64,000 nt of DNA, from assembly GCA_958354105.1 (NCBI GenBank), contig CATWVA010000005.1, positions 1 to 64,000 of the forward strand, read 5' to 3'. This stretch comes from an uncultured Collinsella sp. Lineage in GTDB: Bacteria; Actinomycetota; Coriobacteriia; Coriobacteriales; Coriobacteriaceae. The translations under genes and the position numbers were made by a program. Below the pieces are notes generated by a model. It did not search any database, was not told the DNA's origin, and saw only the letters and a list, made by a program, of their open reading frames with translations. This document shows positions 52,218 through 60,596 of the stretch, in pieces. Every line of letters starts with the position of its first letter. Within the stretch, counting starts at the first letter, position 1.

Positions 52218-53186
52218 TTAGTACTGCTCGATGCCCATGTAGCGACGGATCTCGGGGCTGTGGTCGAACACCTTGCCGCGGGCGGCGCGCAGCTCGCAGC
52301 TCATCGCGTAAAAGAAGATCGGCTCCAAGAACGAACGCACGCTGGCAGGTACCTCGCCCACGCCGTACTCGAGCGCATCGAGCACCATAATCGTATCGGT
52401 GTGCGTGTTGAGGAACGCGAGTGCACGCTCCTCCATGGGGCGGCACTCACCCGATCCGAGCTGCACAAAGTAGAACACGCCGGGCTCGGTAGCCTCGAAG
52501 GGGCCGTGGAAGTACTCGCCGGAGTGGATATAGCAGCAGTGCTGCCACTGCATCTCCATGAGCGAGCAGATGGCCATGGCGTAGGTCTGACTAAAGTTGG
52601 GGCCGGACCCCAGGATATAGAAGAACTTGTGCTGCTGGCAGAGCTCGGCAAAGCGGGCGCCCAGCTCGGCGTTGACCTTCTCGCGGGCGGCGGGCAGCAG
52701 CGCATCCATCTGCTTGAGGCCTTCGTACATGTCGGCGAGCGCCTCGTAGCCTTCCTGCTGGTCGAGCAGCTCGGCGGCGATCAGAGCGCCGATGCCCTGC
52801 GGCACCTCGGCCTGCGACACACCCTCGCCCCAGGGGTAGACCCAGGTGGTCCACTTGCCGTTGTCGATCTTGGAGCCCTCGCAGTCGGTGAGGGCGACGA
52901 CCTCGGCGCCGGCAGTCAACGCCATCTCGCAACCGTCGATGACCTCCTGCGTGTTGCCACTGTGGCTGCAGGCGACGACGAGCGACTTCGGCCCCAGGCT
53001 CTTGGGGGCCATCAGGCAAAACTCGCGCGCGGTGTAGACCGTCGAGGCAAACGTAGTGGCCTCGCGCTTGAGCAGCTCGTTAGCCGGCATCAGGTCGATC
53101 ATCGAACCGCCGCAGGCGATCCAAAAGACGTTCTCGATCTTACCCTTGCGCTCGATAATTTCCTGAATCAGATCGTGTGCGTTCAC
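52218..53186 (-). CDS. SIS-domain sugar-phosphate deglycase/isomerase, locus 3
   Basis: 322 aa, double SIS. FWIACGGSMIDLMPANELL, CSHSGNTQEVIDG and HSGEYFHGPFEATEPG mark the two domains and the likely catalytic Glu/His; C-terminus RRYMGIEQY. It has no PTS genes beside it, only a GntR gene upstream, so its substrate must enter by a transporter encoded elsewhere or by one of the other loci. Preceded by duplicated 17-bp operator-like repeats. Confidence 0.85.
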   Translation of the reverse strand: MNAHDLIQEIIERKGKIENVFWIACGGSMIDLMPANELLKREATTFASTVYTAREFCLMAPKSLGPKSLVVACSHSGNTQEVIDGCEMALTAGAEVVALTDCEGSKIDNGKWTTWVYPWGEGVSQAEVPQGIGALIAAELLDQQEGYEALADMYEGLKQMDALLPAAREKVNAELGARFAELCQQHKFFYILGSGPNFSQTYAMAICSLMEMQWQHCCYIHSGEYFHGPFEATEPGVFYFVQLGSGECRPMEERALAFLNTHTDTIMVLDALEYGVGEVPASVRSFLEPIFFYAMSCELRAARGKVFDHSPEIRRYMGIEQY

Positions 53187-53242
53187 GGTGACGCTCCTCC
53201 TTGTGTGGCGGCTTTGGACGACGGCAGCTCGTACCTGCAGTC

Positions 53243-53321
53243 GTTCTATGTTGTTCTATTTATAGCATGCGAGCTGTCGCAGGTGAAGTCATTTCAGCAA
53301 ATTTGTTCTATGTTGTTCTAT
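53243..53321. promoter_or_regulatory. Duplicated GTTCTATGTTGTTCTAT sites (GntR operator candidate, locus 3)
   Basis: The 17-bp sequence GTTCTATGTTGTTCTAT occurs at 53243-53259 and again at 53305-53321, i.e. 62 bp apart (about six helical turns), between the GntR stop and the SIS start. Each copy is itself a tandem of GTTCTAT spaced 10 bp. Confidence 0.65.
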
Positions 53322-53330
53322 CTATGGACG

Positions 53331-54086
53331 TTAGATGTCGAACACGTAGCGCGAGCCCACGATCTTTTGGCGCCCGAGCAGCAGGGGCCGCTCGTCCTCA
53401 TCGGTAAAGTACGCCTCCATATAGAAGAGTGGCTCGCCGGCCGGCACCTCCAACAGCGGGGCCGCCTGAGCATCGGCAAGCGCAATCTCCACGGTACAGG
53501 GGTCGGACTTGAGCGGCGCGCGGCCCGAATGCTCGGCAACGAGCGCAAAGATCGAGTTATCGGTGAGGTCCTTATCGGCAAGCGTCTGCAGGTAGGGATG
53601 GTCGGCCAGCACAAAGGCGTTGTTCTCGAGCATGACGGGCACGCCATCCGCCGTGCGCACGCGCTCGACCACGATGAGCTCGCAGCCGGGCTCCACGCCA
53701 AAGAACGCCGCATCCTCGCGCGTCGCCGCGACCACCGTACGCGACACCAGACGCGCTCCGGCCACCATGTCGTTGGCGGCACAACCCTCAGTAAAGCTCT
53801 GGACGTCACCTTTCTGGACAATCTTGCGCTTGAGCTTGGGAGCGCACACAAAGGTGCCCCTCCCCTGCTGTCGGTTGAGATATCCCGCGCGCGACAGCTC
53901 CTCGATGGCGCGACGCACGGTGATGCGTCCCACGCCGTAAGACTTCGCGAGCTCCATCTCGGAAGGAATGCGCGAGCCGGCCGCATACACGCCGCGCGCG
54001 ATCTCGCCCTTCAGGTCGTCCATGACCTGCTGGTACAGCGGTACGGCGGATACGCCAGCGCGGTCGGTTTTATCGTCGGTTGCCAT
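53331..54086 (-). CDS. GntR/UTRA transcriptional regulator, locus 3
   Basis: 251 aa. Winged helix with GSRIPSEMELAKSYGVGRIT, VRRAIEELSRAGYLNRQQ and GRGTFV, then a UTRA domain (VVERVRTADGVPVMLENN; RYVFDI at the end). It starts 2 nt after the recQ stop and may be co-transcribed with recQ. It should act on the repeats at 53243-53321 and control the SIS gene. Confidence 0.92.
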   Translation of the reverse strand: MATDDKTDRAGVSAVPLYQQVMDDLKGEIARGVYAAGSRIPSEMELAKSYGVGRITVRRAIEELSRAGYLNRQQGRGTFVCAPKLKRKIVQKGDVQSFTEGCAANDMVAGARLVSRTVVAATREDAAFFGVEPGCELIVVERVRTADGVPVMLENNAFVLADHPYLQTLADKDLTDNSIFALVAEHSGRAPLKSDPCTVEIALADAQAAPLLEVPAGEPLFYMEAYFTDEDERPLLLGRQKIVGSRYVFDI

Positions 54087-54088
54087 CG

Positions 54089-56062
54089 TTACGCTCCATC
54101 CCGCGCATGCTCGGACTCAAACTCTTCAATCGCCGCCATAAACTGCTCGCCAAAGGCATCGGCCTTTTTCTCGCCGATGCCGTTGACCTGAATCAGCTCG
54201 TCGCGCGTTTGCGGGCGCAGGCGGCACAGGCCGCGCAGGGCCTTGTCGGAAAAGACCATGTACGGCGCCATCTCGAGCTCGGTCGAGATCTCCTTGCGCA
54301 GGGTACGCAGGCGCTCGAACAGCTCGGCATCGTCGCCCACGCGCGGGCGCTGATCCAGCTCGGCCTCCTCGCGCAGCAGATCCACCGCACGGCGAGCACG
54401 GGCCGAGGCCTTGCGCTTGGACGCGCGACGCTTAACGGTAAAGGCAAACGCCTCGTCCTCGACCTCGCCGGCACGCGGACCCAGGCCCACGACCGGGTAC
54501 TGCCCCTGCGAGGTGGCCAAATAACCGCGGCCGCACAGCTGGCCGATGATGTCCTTGATGCGGCCGACCGATTCGCTCGACAGCCCACCATAGCCGCGGT
54601 CCTCGTCCAGATGCATCTGGCGAATGCGCTCGGTGTTGCCGCCGTGAAGCACATCGGCGATGAGCGACTTGCCAAAGCGCATGGGGCGCGTGGCCACATA
54701 GCGCACGGCGGCGCGAGCCATACCGGTGACGTCCTCGACCTCGAACTGCGTGAGGCAGTTGCTGCAGTTGCCACAGCCCTCGGCCTCATCCGCGGCGGCG
54801 CCGCCCACGGCCGTATGCTCGGCCGCGGCCTCGTCGCCAAAGTAGCGCAGCATGTATTCGCGTAGGCAGCCGGTGGTGTTGCAATAGCCTTCCATCTGAC
54901 TGAGCAGGCGATATCGGTTCTGGAGCGCCCACGCGCGCTGCTCGTCGTCGAGCGTCTCGTCGGCCGCATCGCCGCGGTCGATCAAAAAGCGGCGCATGCG
55001 AAAATCGTTGCCGTTCCACAGCAGGTGGCAGCTGGCCGGATCGCCATCGCGGCCGGCGCGGCCCGCCTCCTGGTAGTAGGCCTCGATGCTCTCGGGCACG
55101 TTGTTATGGATGACGTAGCGCACGTTGGGCTTGTCGATGCCCATGCCAAAGGCGTTGGTGGCAACCATCACCTGAATATCGTCGTCGATAAAGGCGCGCT
55201 GGCTTTGGCGGCGGGCGTCATTACCCATGCCGGCATGGTAGCGGCCAACGCGAATGCCGCTGGGACCCAACGCCTCAGCAAGCTCTCCTGCCAGCGCATC
55301 AACCGTCTTGCGAGTCGAGCAATACACGATGCCGCTCTCGCTCGAATGCGCGATCACATAGTCGCGCACCCACGCGGTCTTAGCCTTGTCGCCCATCTCC
55401 TCGCAGCCAAAGTAGAGGTTCTTGCGATCGAAGCCCGTCACCACCGTCGCCGGGTTTTGCAGGCCGAGCATCTGCTGAATGTCCGCACGCACGCGCTCAG
55501 TCGCTGTAGCGGTAAAGGCCGCCACGATGGGGCGCTGCGGCAGGGAATCGATAAACTCGCGAATCTGCAGGTAGGCGGGGCGGAAATCCTGACCCCATTG
55601 GCTCACGCAGTGGGCCTCGTCAATGGCCACGAGCGGAACGCCGATGCCGCCTTCGGCCGCAGCTTCCTGCGCAAAGGCCAGAAAACGCGGCTCGAGCAGG
55701 CGCTCAGGTGCCACATACATAAGCTGGTAGCGACCCTCGCGCGCCCGCTTGCGCACGGTATTTTGCTGAGCCGGCGTAAGGCTGGAGTTGAGATAGCTGG
55801 GGCGCGCGCCCGCCGCAAGCAGTGCGCGGGTCTGGTCCTCCATAAGCGACAGCAGCGGACTCACCACAAAGGTGATGCCGGGCAGCATGAGCGCAGGCAC
55901 CTGGTAGCAAATGGACTTGCCGGCGCCCGTGGGCATAACGCCCAGCGCGTCGCGGCCGGCAAGGATCGCATCGACCATGCGGTCCTGCCCCGGGCGAAAC
56001 GAGGTGTAGCCAAAATAGGCGCCGAGCGTGTCGAGCGCCATCTGCTGCATGCTATCGGTCAT
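54089..56062 (-). CDS. recQ: ATP-dependent DNA helicase RecQ
   Basis: 3'-5' helicase for recombination and fork repair. 657 aa. Motif I GVMPTGAGKSICYQ, DEAH box AIDEAHCVSQWGQDF, motif VI QEAGRAGRDG, then the RQC zinc cluster (Cys in CNTTGCLREYML and CGNCSNC), winged helix, and an HRDC domain at the C-terminus (ELFERLRTLRKEIS ... INGIGEKKADAFGEQF-like). Length normal. Start at 56062 after GGAAACC. Confidence 0.96.
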   Translation of the reverse strand: MTDSMQQMALDTLGAYFGYTSFRPGQDRMVDAILAGRDALGVMPTGAGKSICYQVPALMLPGITFVVSPLLSLMEDQTRALLAAGARPSYLNSSLTPAQQNTVRKRAREGRYQLMYVAPERLLEPRFLAFAQEAAAEGGIGVPLVAIDEAHCVSQWGQDFRPAYLQIREFIDSLPQRPIVAAFTATATERVRADIQQMLGLQNPATVVTGFDRKNLYFGCEEMGDKAKTAWVRDYVIAHSSESGIVYCSTRKTVDALAGELAEALGPSGIRVGRYHAGMGNDARRQSQRAFIDDDIQVMVATNAFGMGIDKPNVRYVIHNNVPESIEAYYQEAGRAGRDGDPASCHLLWNGNDFRMRRFLIDRGDAADETLDDEQRAWALQNRYRLLSQMEGYCNTTGCLREYMLRYFGDEAAAEHTAVGGAAADEAEGCGNCSNCLTQFEVEDVTGMARAAVRYVATRPMRFGKSLIADVLHGGNTERIRQMHLDEDRGYGGLSSESVGRIKDIIGQLCGRGYLATSQGQYPVVGLGPRAGEVEDEAFAFTVKRRASKRKASARARRAVDLLREEAELDQRPRVGDDAELFERLRTLRKEISTELEMAPYMVFSDKALRGLCRLRPQTRDELIQVNGIGEKKADAFGEQFMAAIEEFESEHARDGA

Positions 56063-56158
56063 GGTTTCCTAACGTCCAAGTCATCTGCCGCCGATTATAC
56101 GCCGCCACGCGGACCGCTGCCGTACGGCTGTCAGCCACGCTCATTCTGCGGGTAGTCA

Positions 56159-56202
56159 TTGGGGACGTTCTTGAATGACTAGTCATTCAAGAACGTCCCC
56201 AA
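56159..56202. repeat. Perfect 44-bp palindrome, ACTAGT-centred
   Basis: TTGGGGACGTTCTTGAATG-ACTAGT-CATTCAAGAACGTCCCCAA. Copy of the palindrome at 8685-8738. Confidence 0.9.
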
Positions 56203-56252
56203 CGGCTAAGCTCTTGACAGGCGTGGAAACGTCTCAGGTTGAGCATAAGTCA

Positions 56253-56357
56253 GCGAAAACGCCCCTAAGCGAGCAAGGTGACGTGAAAGAGGAGGGAAGC
56301 GTACTTCGGTACGCGACCGACGATTGAACGTCAGATTGCCGCTTAGGGGCGTTTGCA
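56253..56357. repeat. 105-bp hairpin element (full copy)
   Basis: Arms GAAAACGCCCCTAAGC/GCTTAGGGGCGTTTGC and GGTGACGT/ACGTCAGATT around the core GAAAGAGGAGGG, GCGTAC-TTCG-GTACGC, ACCGACGATTGAA that also occurs at 5392-5438. The right arm is repeated at 8746-8787. Confidence 0.8.
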
Positions 56358-56368
56358 GCGTCGACCGG

Positions 56369-56440
56369 TCCGCCGTTCGCTAGAACGGCGGAACCAAGGG
56401 CGCAGCGTCGGCCCGTTGCGCGGTTTGGAAAACCGCGCAA
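56369..56440. repeat. Two hairpins between recQ and the locus-4 GntR gene
   Basis: CCGCCGTT/AACGGCGG (56369-56392 with flanking bases) and TTGCGCGGTTT/AAAACCGCGCAA (56416-56440). The second is a near copy of the hairpin at 8791-8818. They may end the GntR transcript, but no T-run follows. Confidence 0.65.
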
Positions 56441-56446
56441 CTAGAG

Positions 56447-57166
56447 CTACATGACCATAACGTAGCGCGATCCCACGTAGTACTGCTTACCCATCAGGAC
56501 CGGCTCGCCATTGGGTCCGATAAAGCCGGCGCGCAGGTTGAGCAGCGGATCGTGCGGAGCAATGCCCAGTTCAGCCGCCTGCTCGGCGTTGGCGCGAACG
56601 GCTTCGACCGTACGGTAACCAACCGAGACAATCGGCGTTCCGCCAACACGCTCGACCTCGGCAAAAATCGACTTGTCCTCAAGATCGGCCGTCAACAGCT
56701 CACGGTAGGCGTCAAACGGCACAAAGATGTTCTCTTCAAAGATGGGCTCGCCGTCGGCAGTACGCACGCGCTTGATGTGCAGCAGCAGCGCATCCTTCTG
56801 CAGGCCAAAGAACTCCATCTCGTTTTGGCGCGCCGGCACAATCTGGCGATCGATTACGTGCGCACCGGCCTTCATGCCGTTGCCGGCACACAGCGCGGTA
56901 AACGTCTGCAGCGTCGAGGCGTGAAATTGGCGATTGATGTGCGGCGTGGAAACAAAGGTGCCACGGCCCTGCTGCTTAACCAGGTAGCCATCGGAGCACA
57001 GCTCCTCGACGGCGCGACGCACCGTAATTCGGCTCACCTCGTACTGCTCGGCTAGCTCGAGCTCGGACGGAATACGCTCCTTGGGTGCATAAACACCTTT
57101 CTCGATCGCATCCTTGATCTCGTCGTAAATCTGCTGGTAAAGCGGTGCATTTTTGGGTGCAGGCAT
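56447..57166 (-). CDS. GntR/UTRA transcriptional regulator, locus 4
   Basis: 239 aa. Winged helix RIPSELELAEQYEVSRITVR, RAVEELCSDGYLVKQQ, GRGTFV, then UTRA (LHIKRVRTADGEPIFEEN, RYVMVM at the end). Very similar in layout to the locus-3 regulator. ACGT-N5-ACGT occurs before this gene (57204-57216) and before the IIAB gene 6 kb away (63231-63243), so it probably regulates itself and the third PTS operon. Confidence 0.92.
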   Translation of the reverse strand: MPAPKNAPLYQQIYDEIKDAIEKGVYAPKERIPSELELAEQYEVSRITVRRAVEELCSDGYLVKQQGRGTFVSTPHINRQFHASTLQTFTALCAGNGMKAGAHVIDRQIVPARQNEMEFFGLQKDALLLHIKRVRTADGEPIFEENIFVPFDAYRELLTADLEDKSIFAEVERVGGTPIVSVGYRTVEAVRANAEQAAELGIAPHDPLLNLRAGFIGPNGEPVLMGKQYYVGSRYVMVM

Positions 57167-57203
57167 ATCTAATCACTCTTATCGAAATATTGAAATAACT
57201 AAT

Positions 57204-57216
57204 ACGTATATAACGT
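57204..57216. promoter_or_regulatory. Putative operator of the locus-4 GntR regulator (own promoter)
   Basis: ACGT-ATATA-ACGT, 38 bp upstream of the start codon. Same arrangement as 63231-63243. Confidence 0.5.
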
Positions 57217-57270
57217 CTAGTTTCATGTTACCTCATAATGATAAAACGATACACCGCATACAGCAAATCC

Positions 57271-58278
57271 TTACCTGCCGTCGTCCTGTTGCAGGCTGTC
57301 CTGATCGATGAGGCGCGCCTGCCTGCTGGCCATGCGCGCGGGCTTGTCGGGATCGGGCACGGCCGTGGGCATGGGCTCGTCGACATGACCGCCCCACCAG
57401 CCGCCCACAAAGTTGAGCGTATGGAACACATTGATCACGGCGCCGGGATCAATGTCGCACACCAGCTTGATAATGTCCTGGCTCTCGTAGGTCGAGACAA
57501 CGGCATGCAGCAGGTACATCTTCTCGCGGCTGTATCCGCCAATGACCTCGGCACAGCTAATGCCATGCTGAAAATGGTCAACATAGGCGGTCATGACCTC
57601 GTCGGCCTTGCGCGTCGTGATCTGCAGCGTCACGCGATCGTAGCGACGATAGAAGCTGTCGATGGTCTTGGTCGAAATAAACTGGAACACGATGGAGTAC
57701 GCCGCGTTGTCCCAGCCAAACATAAAGCCAAAGATCGCCAGGATAAAGCAGTTGAAACCAAAGATAACGCCCCAGATGGTCTTGCCCGTGTGGTTGGAAA
57801 CCCACAGCGCGATAAAGTCGGTGCCGCCGGTGGATGCGCCGGACTTAAGCGCGATGGCAGCGCCCAGACCCGAGACCACGCCACCAAAAATGATGAGCAT
57901 GATCTTGTCGCCCAAAAACGGCGCGAAGTGAAAGACGTTGAGGAACAGCGACGAGAGCATGACCTGCATCATCGAGAAGATGACGAAGCGCTTGCTAATG
58001 CCGCTCCAGCACAGGAGCGCCACGGGGATGTTGAGCGCGAGCATGCCGAGCGAGATGTCGATGTGAACGCCGCCCAGCGAGGTAACACGATCGAGCAGGA
58101 CCGCGACGCCGGTGAGGCCGCTCGGAAGCAGGTCGGCGGGTTGAATGAACGCCTGGATCAGGAATGTCTGGAGAACGGCGGAAATTGTGACCGCCACGGC
58201 GGTGATGGCGCGGCGGACGATGGTGAGGCGGCCGAGCACGAGCACGCGGTCCGTGAGCTGGTCGATGGCGTTCGCCAC
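57271..58278 (-). CDS. YitT family membrane protein (DUF161/DUF2179)
   Basis: 335 aa. Five to six TM segments in the first 210 residues (AITAVAVTISAVLQTFLIQAF; GVAVLLD; GGVVSGLGAAIAL; SGASTGGTDFIALW is the YitT signature). A C-terminal DUF2179 domain (about 215-285, VTLQITTRKADEVMTAY; HAVVSTYESQDIIKLVCDID) follows, then a polar tail. Transport role suspected, substrate unknown. Single gene between the locus-4 GntR and the HAD gene. Start at 58278. Confidence 0.92.
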   Translation of the reverse strand: MANAIDQLTDRVLVLGRLTIVRRAITAVAVTISAVLQTFLIQAFIQPADLLPSGLTGVAVLLDRVTSLGGVHIDISLGMLALNIPVALLCWSGISKRFVIFSMMQVMLSSLFLNVFHFAPFLGDKIMLIIFGGVVSGLGAAIALKSGASTGGTDFIALWVSNHTGKTIWGVIFGFNCFILAIFGFMFGWDNAAYSIVFQFISTKTIDSFYRRYDRVTLQITTRKADEVMTAYVDHFQHGISCAEVIGGYSREKMYLLHAVVSTYESQDIIKLVCDIDPGAVINVFHTLNFVGGWWGGHVDEPMPTAVPDPDKPARMASRQARLIDQDSLQQDDGR

Positions 58279-58631
58279 GTAGGCTCCCTTCGAAGGCAGA
58301 TGTAGTTGTGGGGCATGTCGGCGATTGTAACATGGAGCGACAGAGGGCGCCTCAATTCACCCTCTCTCGACAACCAAAACGAGCCAGCATCTCCCCAACC
58401 AAAGAGCCCAAAATCTAAGTGAGTAGACTATTCGCGACCTGTCGAGCACACCCAAAACAGCCACCTCTGTGACCTGCAGTTTTACTAAGGCAGATTCGCT
58501 TTGTGCTCTGCCTGAGCCGAAAAGTCTACTCACTTAGTCCGAGTCGGAGCCAAACGGATCAAATCGAAGCCAAAATGAGCCGATCTGCCGCAAAAGACGC
58601 GTGAAACGATACTTCTCGTAGCGAATTGACG
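58279..58631. repeat. Intergenic region with a 124-bp inverted repeat
   Basis: No gene. CTAAGTGAGTAGACT (58415-58429) and AGTCTACTCACTTAG (58524-58538) are perfect inverted repeats; pairing continues as TTCG/CGAA and GAGCACA/TGTGCTC further in. The size and layout recall the palindrome at 23370-23549. Confidence 0.7.
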
Positions 58632-59261
58632 CTATAAAGCGGTCAGAATGTCGGCGAGGCTATCGATGATGGCATCAGCGGCGGACTGATCCAGGTTGAC
58701 GCCCTCGTGCGGGCGCAGCGCCAGGACGCGGGCGCCGGAGCGCTTGCCGGCCTCGATACCCAAAGGCGAGTCCTCGATAACCAGGCACTCGGCAGGCTCC
58801 ATACCCAGCGCCTCCATGGCACGCAGGTAGATCTCGGGGTCGGGCTTAAACGCACTGCACTCGTGACCGCTGATGGTGTAATCCAGCACATCGGCGATAC
58901 CGGCGATCTCCACCAGCTCGTCAATCAACTCACGATACGACGAGCTCGCGATGGCACACTTCACGCCGCGCTCGTGCAGCTCGCGCATCACCGGCTCCGT
59001 CTGCTCGTTGAGCAGCTCGGCATACGGAACGGGGTGGTCCGGGCTGTAGACCTGCTTGTACTCCACGCGCAGACGCTCGCGCAGCTCAATATCGTCGGGC
59101 ACCAGCGCCTCCCAAATGGCAGGCTCGTTAGACCCCGAAAGATCGGGGATCTCGTCAAAGTGGAACCCCTTCTCCTCCATAAACGCCACGCGGCGACGGT
59201 TATAGAACCACTCGGTATCGACCAGCACGCCGTCCATATCAAACAGCACTGCCTTGATCAT
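58632..59261 (-). CDS. HAD-superfamily phosphatase / beta-phosphoglucomutase-like
   Basis: 209 aa from the Met at 59261 (MIKAVLFDMDGVLVDTEWFY, GGGAGGAG 6 nt upstream); the frame from 59393 is rejected. Motif I DMDGVLVDTE, motif II CAIASSSYREL, motif III KPDPEIYLRAM and the acidic EDSPLGIEAGKRSG are all intact, as in the PGMB/YcjU branch with a small helical cap. Acts on sugar phosphates. It follows the terminator of the third PTS operon and has a leader hairpin (59277-59321), so it is probably transcribed separately. Confidence 0.92.
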   Translation of the reverse strand: MIKAVLFDMDGVLVDTEWFYNRRRVAFMEEKGFHFDEIPDLSGSNEPAIWEALVPDDIELRERLRVEYKQVYSPDHPVPYAELLNEQTEPVMRELHERGVKCAIASSSYRELIDELVEIAGIADVLDYTISGHECSAFKPDPEIYLRAMEALGMEPAECLVIEDSPLGIEAGKRSGARVLALRPHEGVNLDQSAADAIIDSLADILTAL

Positions 59262-59276
59262 ACGCATCTCCTCCCA

Positions 59277-59321
59277 CCTGCCAAAAAGGGACAGGTTTAT
59301 TTTGGTAGGTTTTATCTGGGG
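59277..59321 (-). repeat. 5' leader hairpin repeat before the HAD gene
   Basis: On the minus strand: CCCCAGATAAAACCTACC, AAAATAAACCTGTCCC, TTTTTGGCAGG, directly before the ribosome site. About 42 of 45 positions match the leader at 47690-47735, in the same orientation to the gene. Confidence 0.75.
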
Positions 59322-59355
59322 TTTTGCGGCGCGACGGGCGCGCCCTCCCCAGAGC

Positions 59356-59387
59356 AAAAAAGGGGACGGGGCGCAAACCCCATCCCC
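59356..59387 (-). terminator. Terminator of the third PTS/SIS operon
   Basis: Stem GGGGATGGGG/CCCCGTCCCC (one mismatch) and TTTTTT on the minus strand. Confidence 0.88.
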
Positions 59388-59421
59388 TCTCAATCAACCC
59401 GTAAGGTCTACTTACTTGTGA

Positions 59422-60405
59422 TTAGTAGGAAAGCTTCCACATGTAGCGACGCATGGTCAGCGGGTGCTGACGGGCCTCGGCGATCTGGTTGCCGTACTCG
59501 CGCATAACGGCGAGGTGCAGCAGCGGGTTGAAGTAGGTGACGACGCTCGCGGGCACGGCGTCGGCCAGGCCGTAGTCCTTGGAGTCGATCAGAGCGACCT
59601 TGGCGCCCATGCGCTTAAGGAAGGTGAGGGCGCGGGCGTCCATCGGACGGGTGGCACCATCGGACATGAAGAAGACGTAGGGCTTACCCTCGGTGGAAAC
59701 CTCGAACGGGCCGTGGAAGTACTCGCCGGTGTTGTAGGCGGCGGCGTCGATCCACTGCATCTCGGTGAACAGGAAGGCGGCGTGAGAATAAGCCATCTTC
59801 TCGGAGGCACCGGAGGCCATGAAGTAGATCATCTCGTCGTCCTTGAAGTCCTGGGCGAACTGCTTGGCGAGGCCCTTGGCGGACTGAGCGGCGTTCTCGC
59901 AGAGCTCGAAGACGTTGGTGAGGCCGGTGATCATGTCCTCGTAGTGGTCATAACCCTCGGTCTGCTGAAGGATCTCGACAGCAAGAGCGATGGCGTAGCC
60001 GGGCTTCTCGCACTTGGCAGCGTAGTTAGCGTGGAAGCCGTGAACGATGACGTGGTCGGCGTCGACGGTCAGAGCGGAGCCAGCCTTGTTGGTGAGGGAG
60101 ACGACCGGGCAGTTGTGCTTCTTGGCGGTCTTGTTGGCCTCGACGGTCTCGGGCGTGGAGCCACCCAGGGAGCAGGTGATCACGAAGGTGTGCTCGTTGA
60201 CCCAGGAAGGCGTGTCGTAGTTGAACTCGTTAGCGGTGAAGATCTGAACGTTCAGCTTGTCCGTGTTGTTGGCCAGGAAGTACTTGGCGGGGTAAAGGTC
60301 GGACATGGAAGCACCGCAGCCGACGAAAGCGACGCTGTGGATCTCGTGGTTGGACAGGACGTCAGCGACGATCTGCTTAGGGAGGTTAAGGTCGATCTCG
60401 TACAT
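59422..60405 (-). CDS. SIS-domain sugar-phosphate deglycase/isomerase, locus 4
   Basis: 327 aa from the Met at 60405 (MYEIDLNLPKQIV); the Met at 60414 lies on the ribosome site. SIS motifs AFVGCGASMSDLYPAKY, CSLGGSTPETVEANK, NTGEYFHGPFEVSTEG with the likely catalytic Glu/His; C-terminus TMRRYMWKLSY. Last gene of the IIAB-IIC-IID-SIS operon, separated from IID by two hairpins. Role: release of the sugar phosphate from the transported conjugate. Confidence 0.87.
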   Translation of the reverse strand: MYEIDLNLPKQIVADVLSNHEIHSVAFVGCGASMSDLYPAKYFLANNTDKLNVQIFTANEFNYDTPSWVNEHTFVITCSLGGSTPETVEANKTAKKHNCPVVSLTNKAGSALTVDADHVIVHGFHANYAAKCEKPGYAIALAVEILQQTEGYDHYEDMITGLTNVFELCENAAQSAKGLAKQFAQDFKDDEMIYFMASGASEKMAYSHAAFLFTEMQWIDAAAYNTGEYFHGPFEVSTEGKPYVFFMSDGATRPMDARALTFLKRMGAKVALIDSKDYGLADAVPASVVTYFNPLLHLAVMREYGNQIAEARQHPLTMRRYMWKLSY

Positions 60406-60496
60406 CTGACACATTCCTTTCGATTTGTTGCGGCGTCACATTGCCGGACGCTCGCAGGGTTACCGTAGTTAGGACCGAGTCGCCGGCCCGTTGAGG

Positions 60497-60527
60497 ATGT
60501 GACAAAGGGACTATCCCTTTGTCACAT
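60497..60527. repeat. Hairpin between IID and SIS, locus 4
   Basis: Perfect 14-bp stem ATGTGACAAAGGGA-CTA-TCCCTTTGTCACAT. Similar in style to the GGGACAGG hairpins but with a different loop. Confidence 0.75.
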
Positions 60528-60540
60528 GTTAGGGATGGAA

Positions 60541-60571
60541 GCCTGCCTGGGGTATGGGATGCCAGGCAGGC
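60541..60571 (-). terminator. Intercistronic hairpin after IID, locus 4
   Basis: Stem GCCTGCCTGG/CCAGGCAGGC without a T-run; probable processing or partial-termination hairpin between the PTS genes and the SIS gene. Confidence 0.55.
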
Positions 60572-60596
60572 CCCCGGGGGAAGCGCTGGGTCGCGA

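Noticed and set aside
56234..56440. 68-codon minus-strand ORF
   Set aside because: Falls entirely in the hairpin repeats between recQ and a GntR gene; no ribosome site and no similarity.
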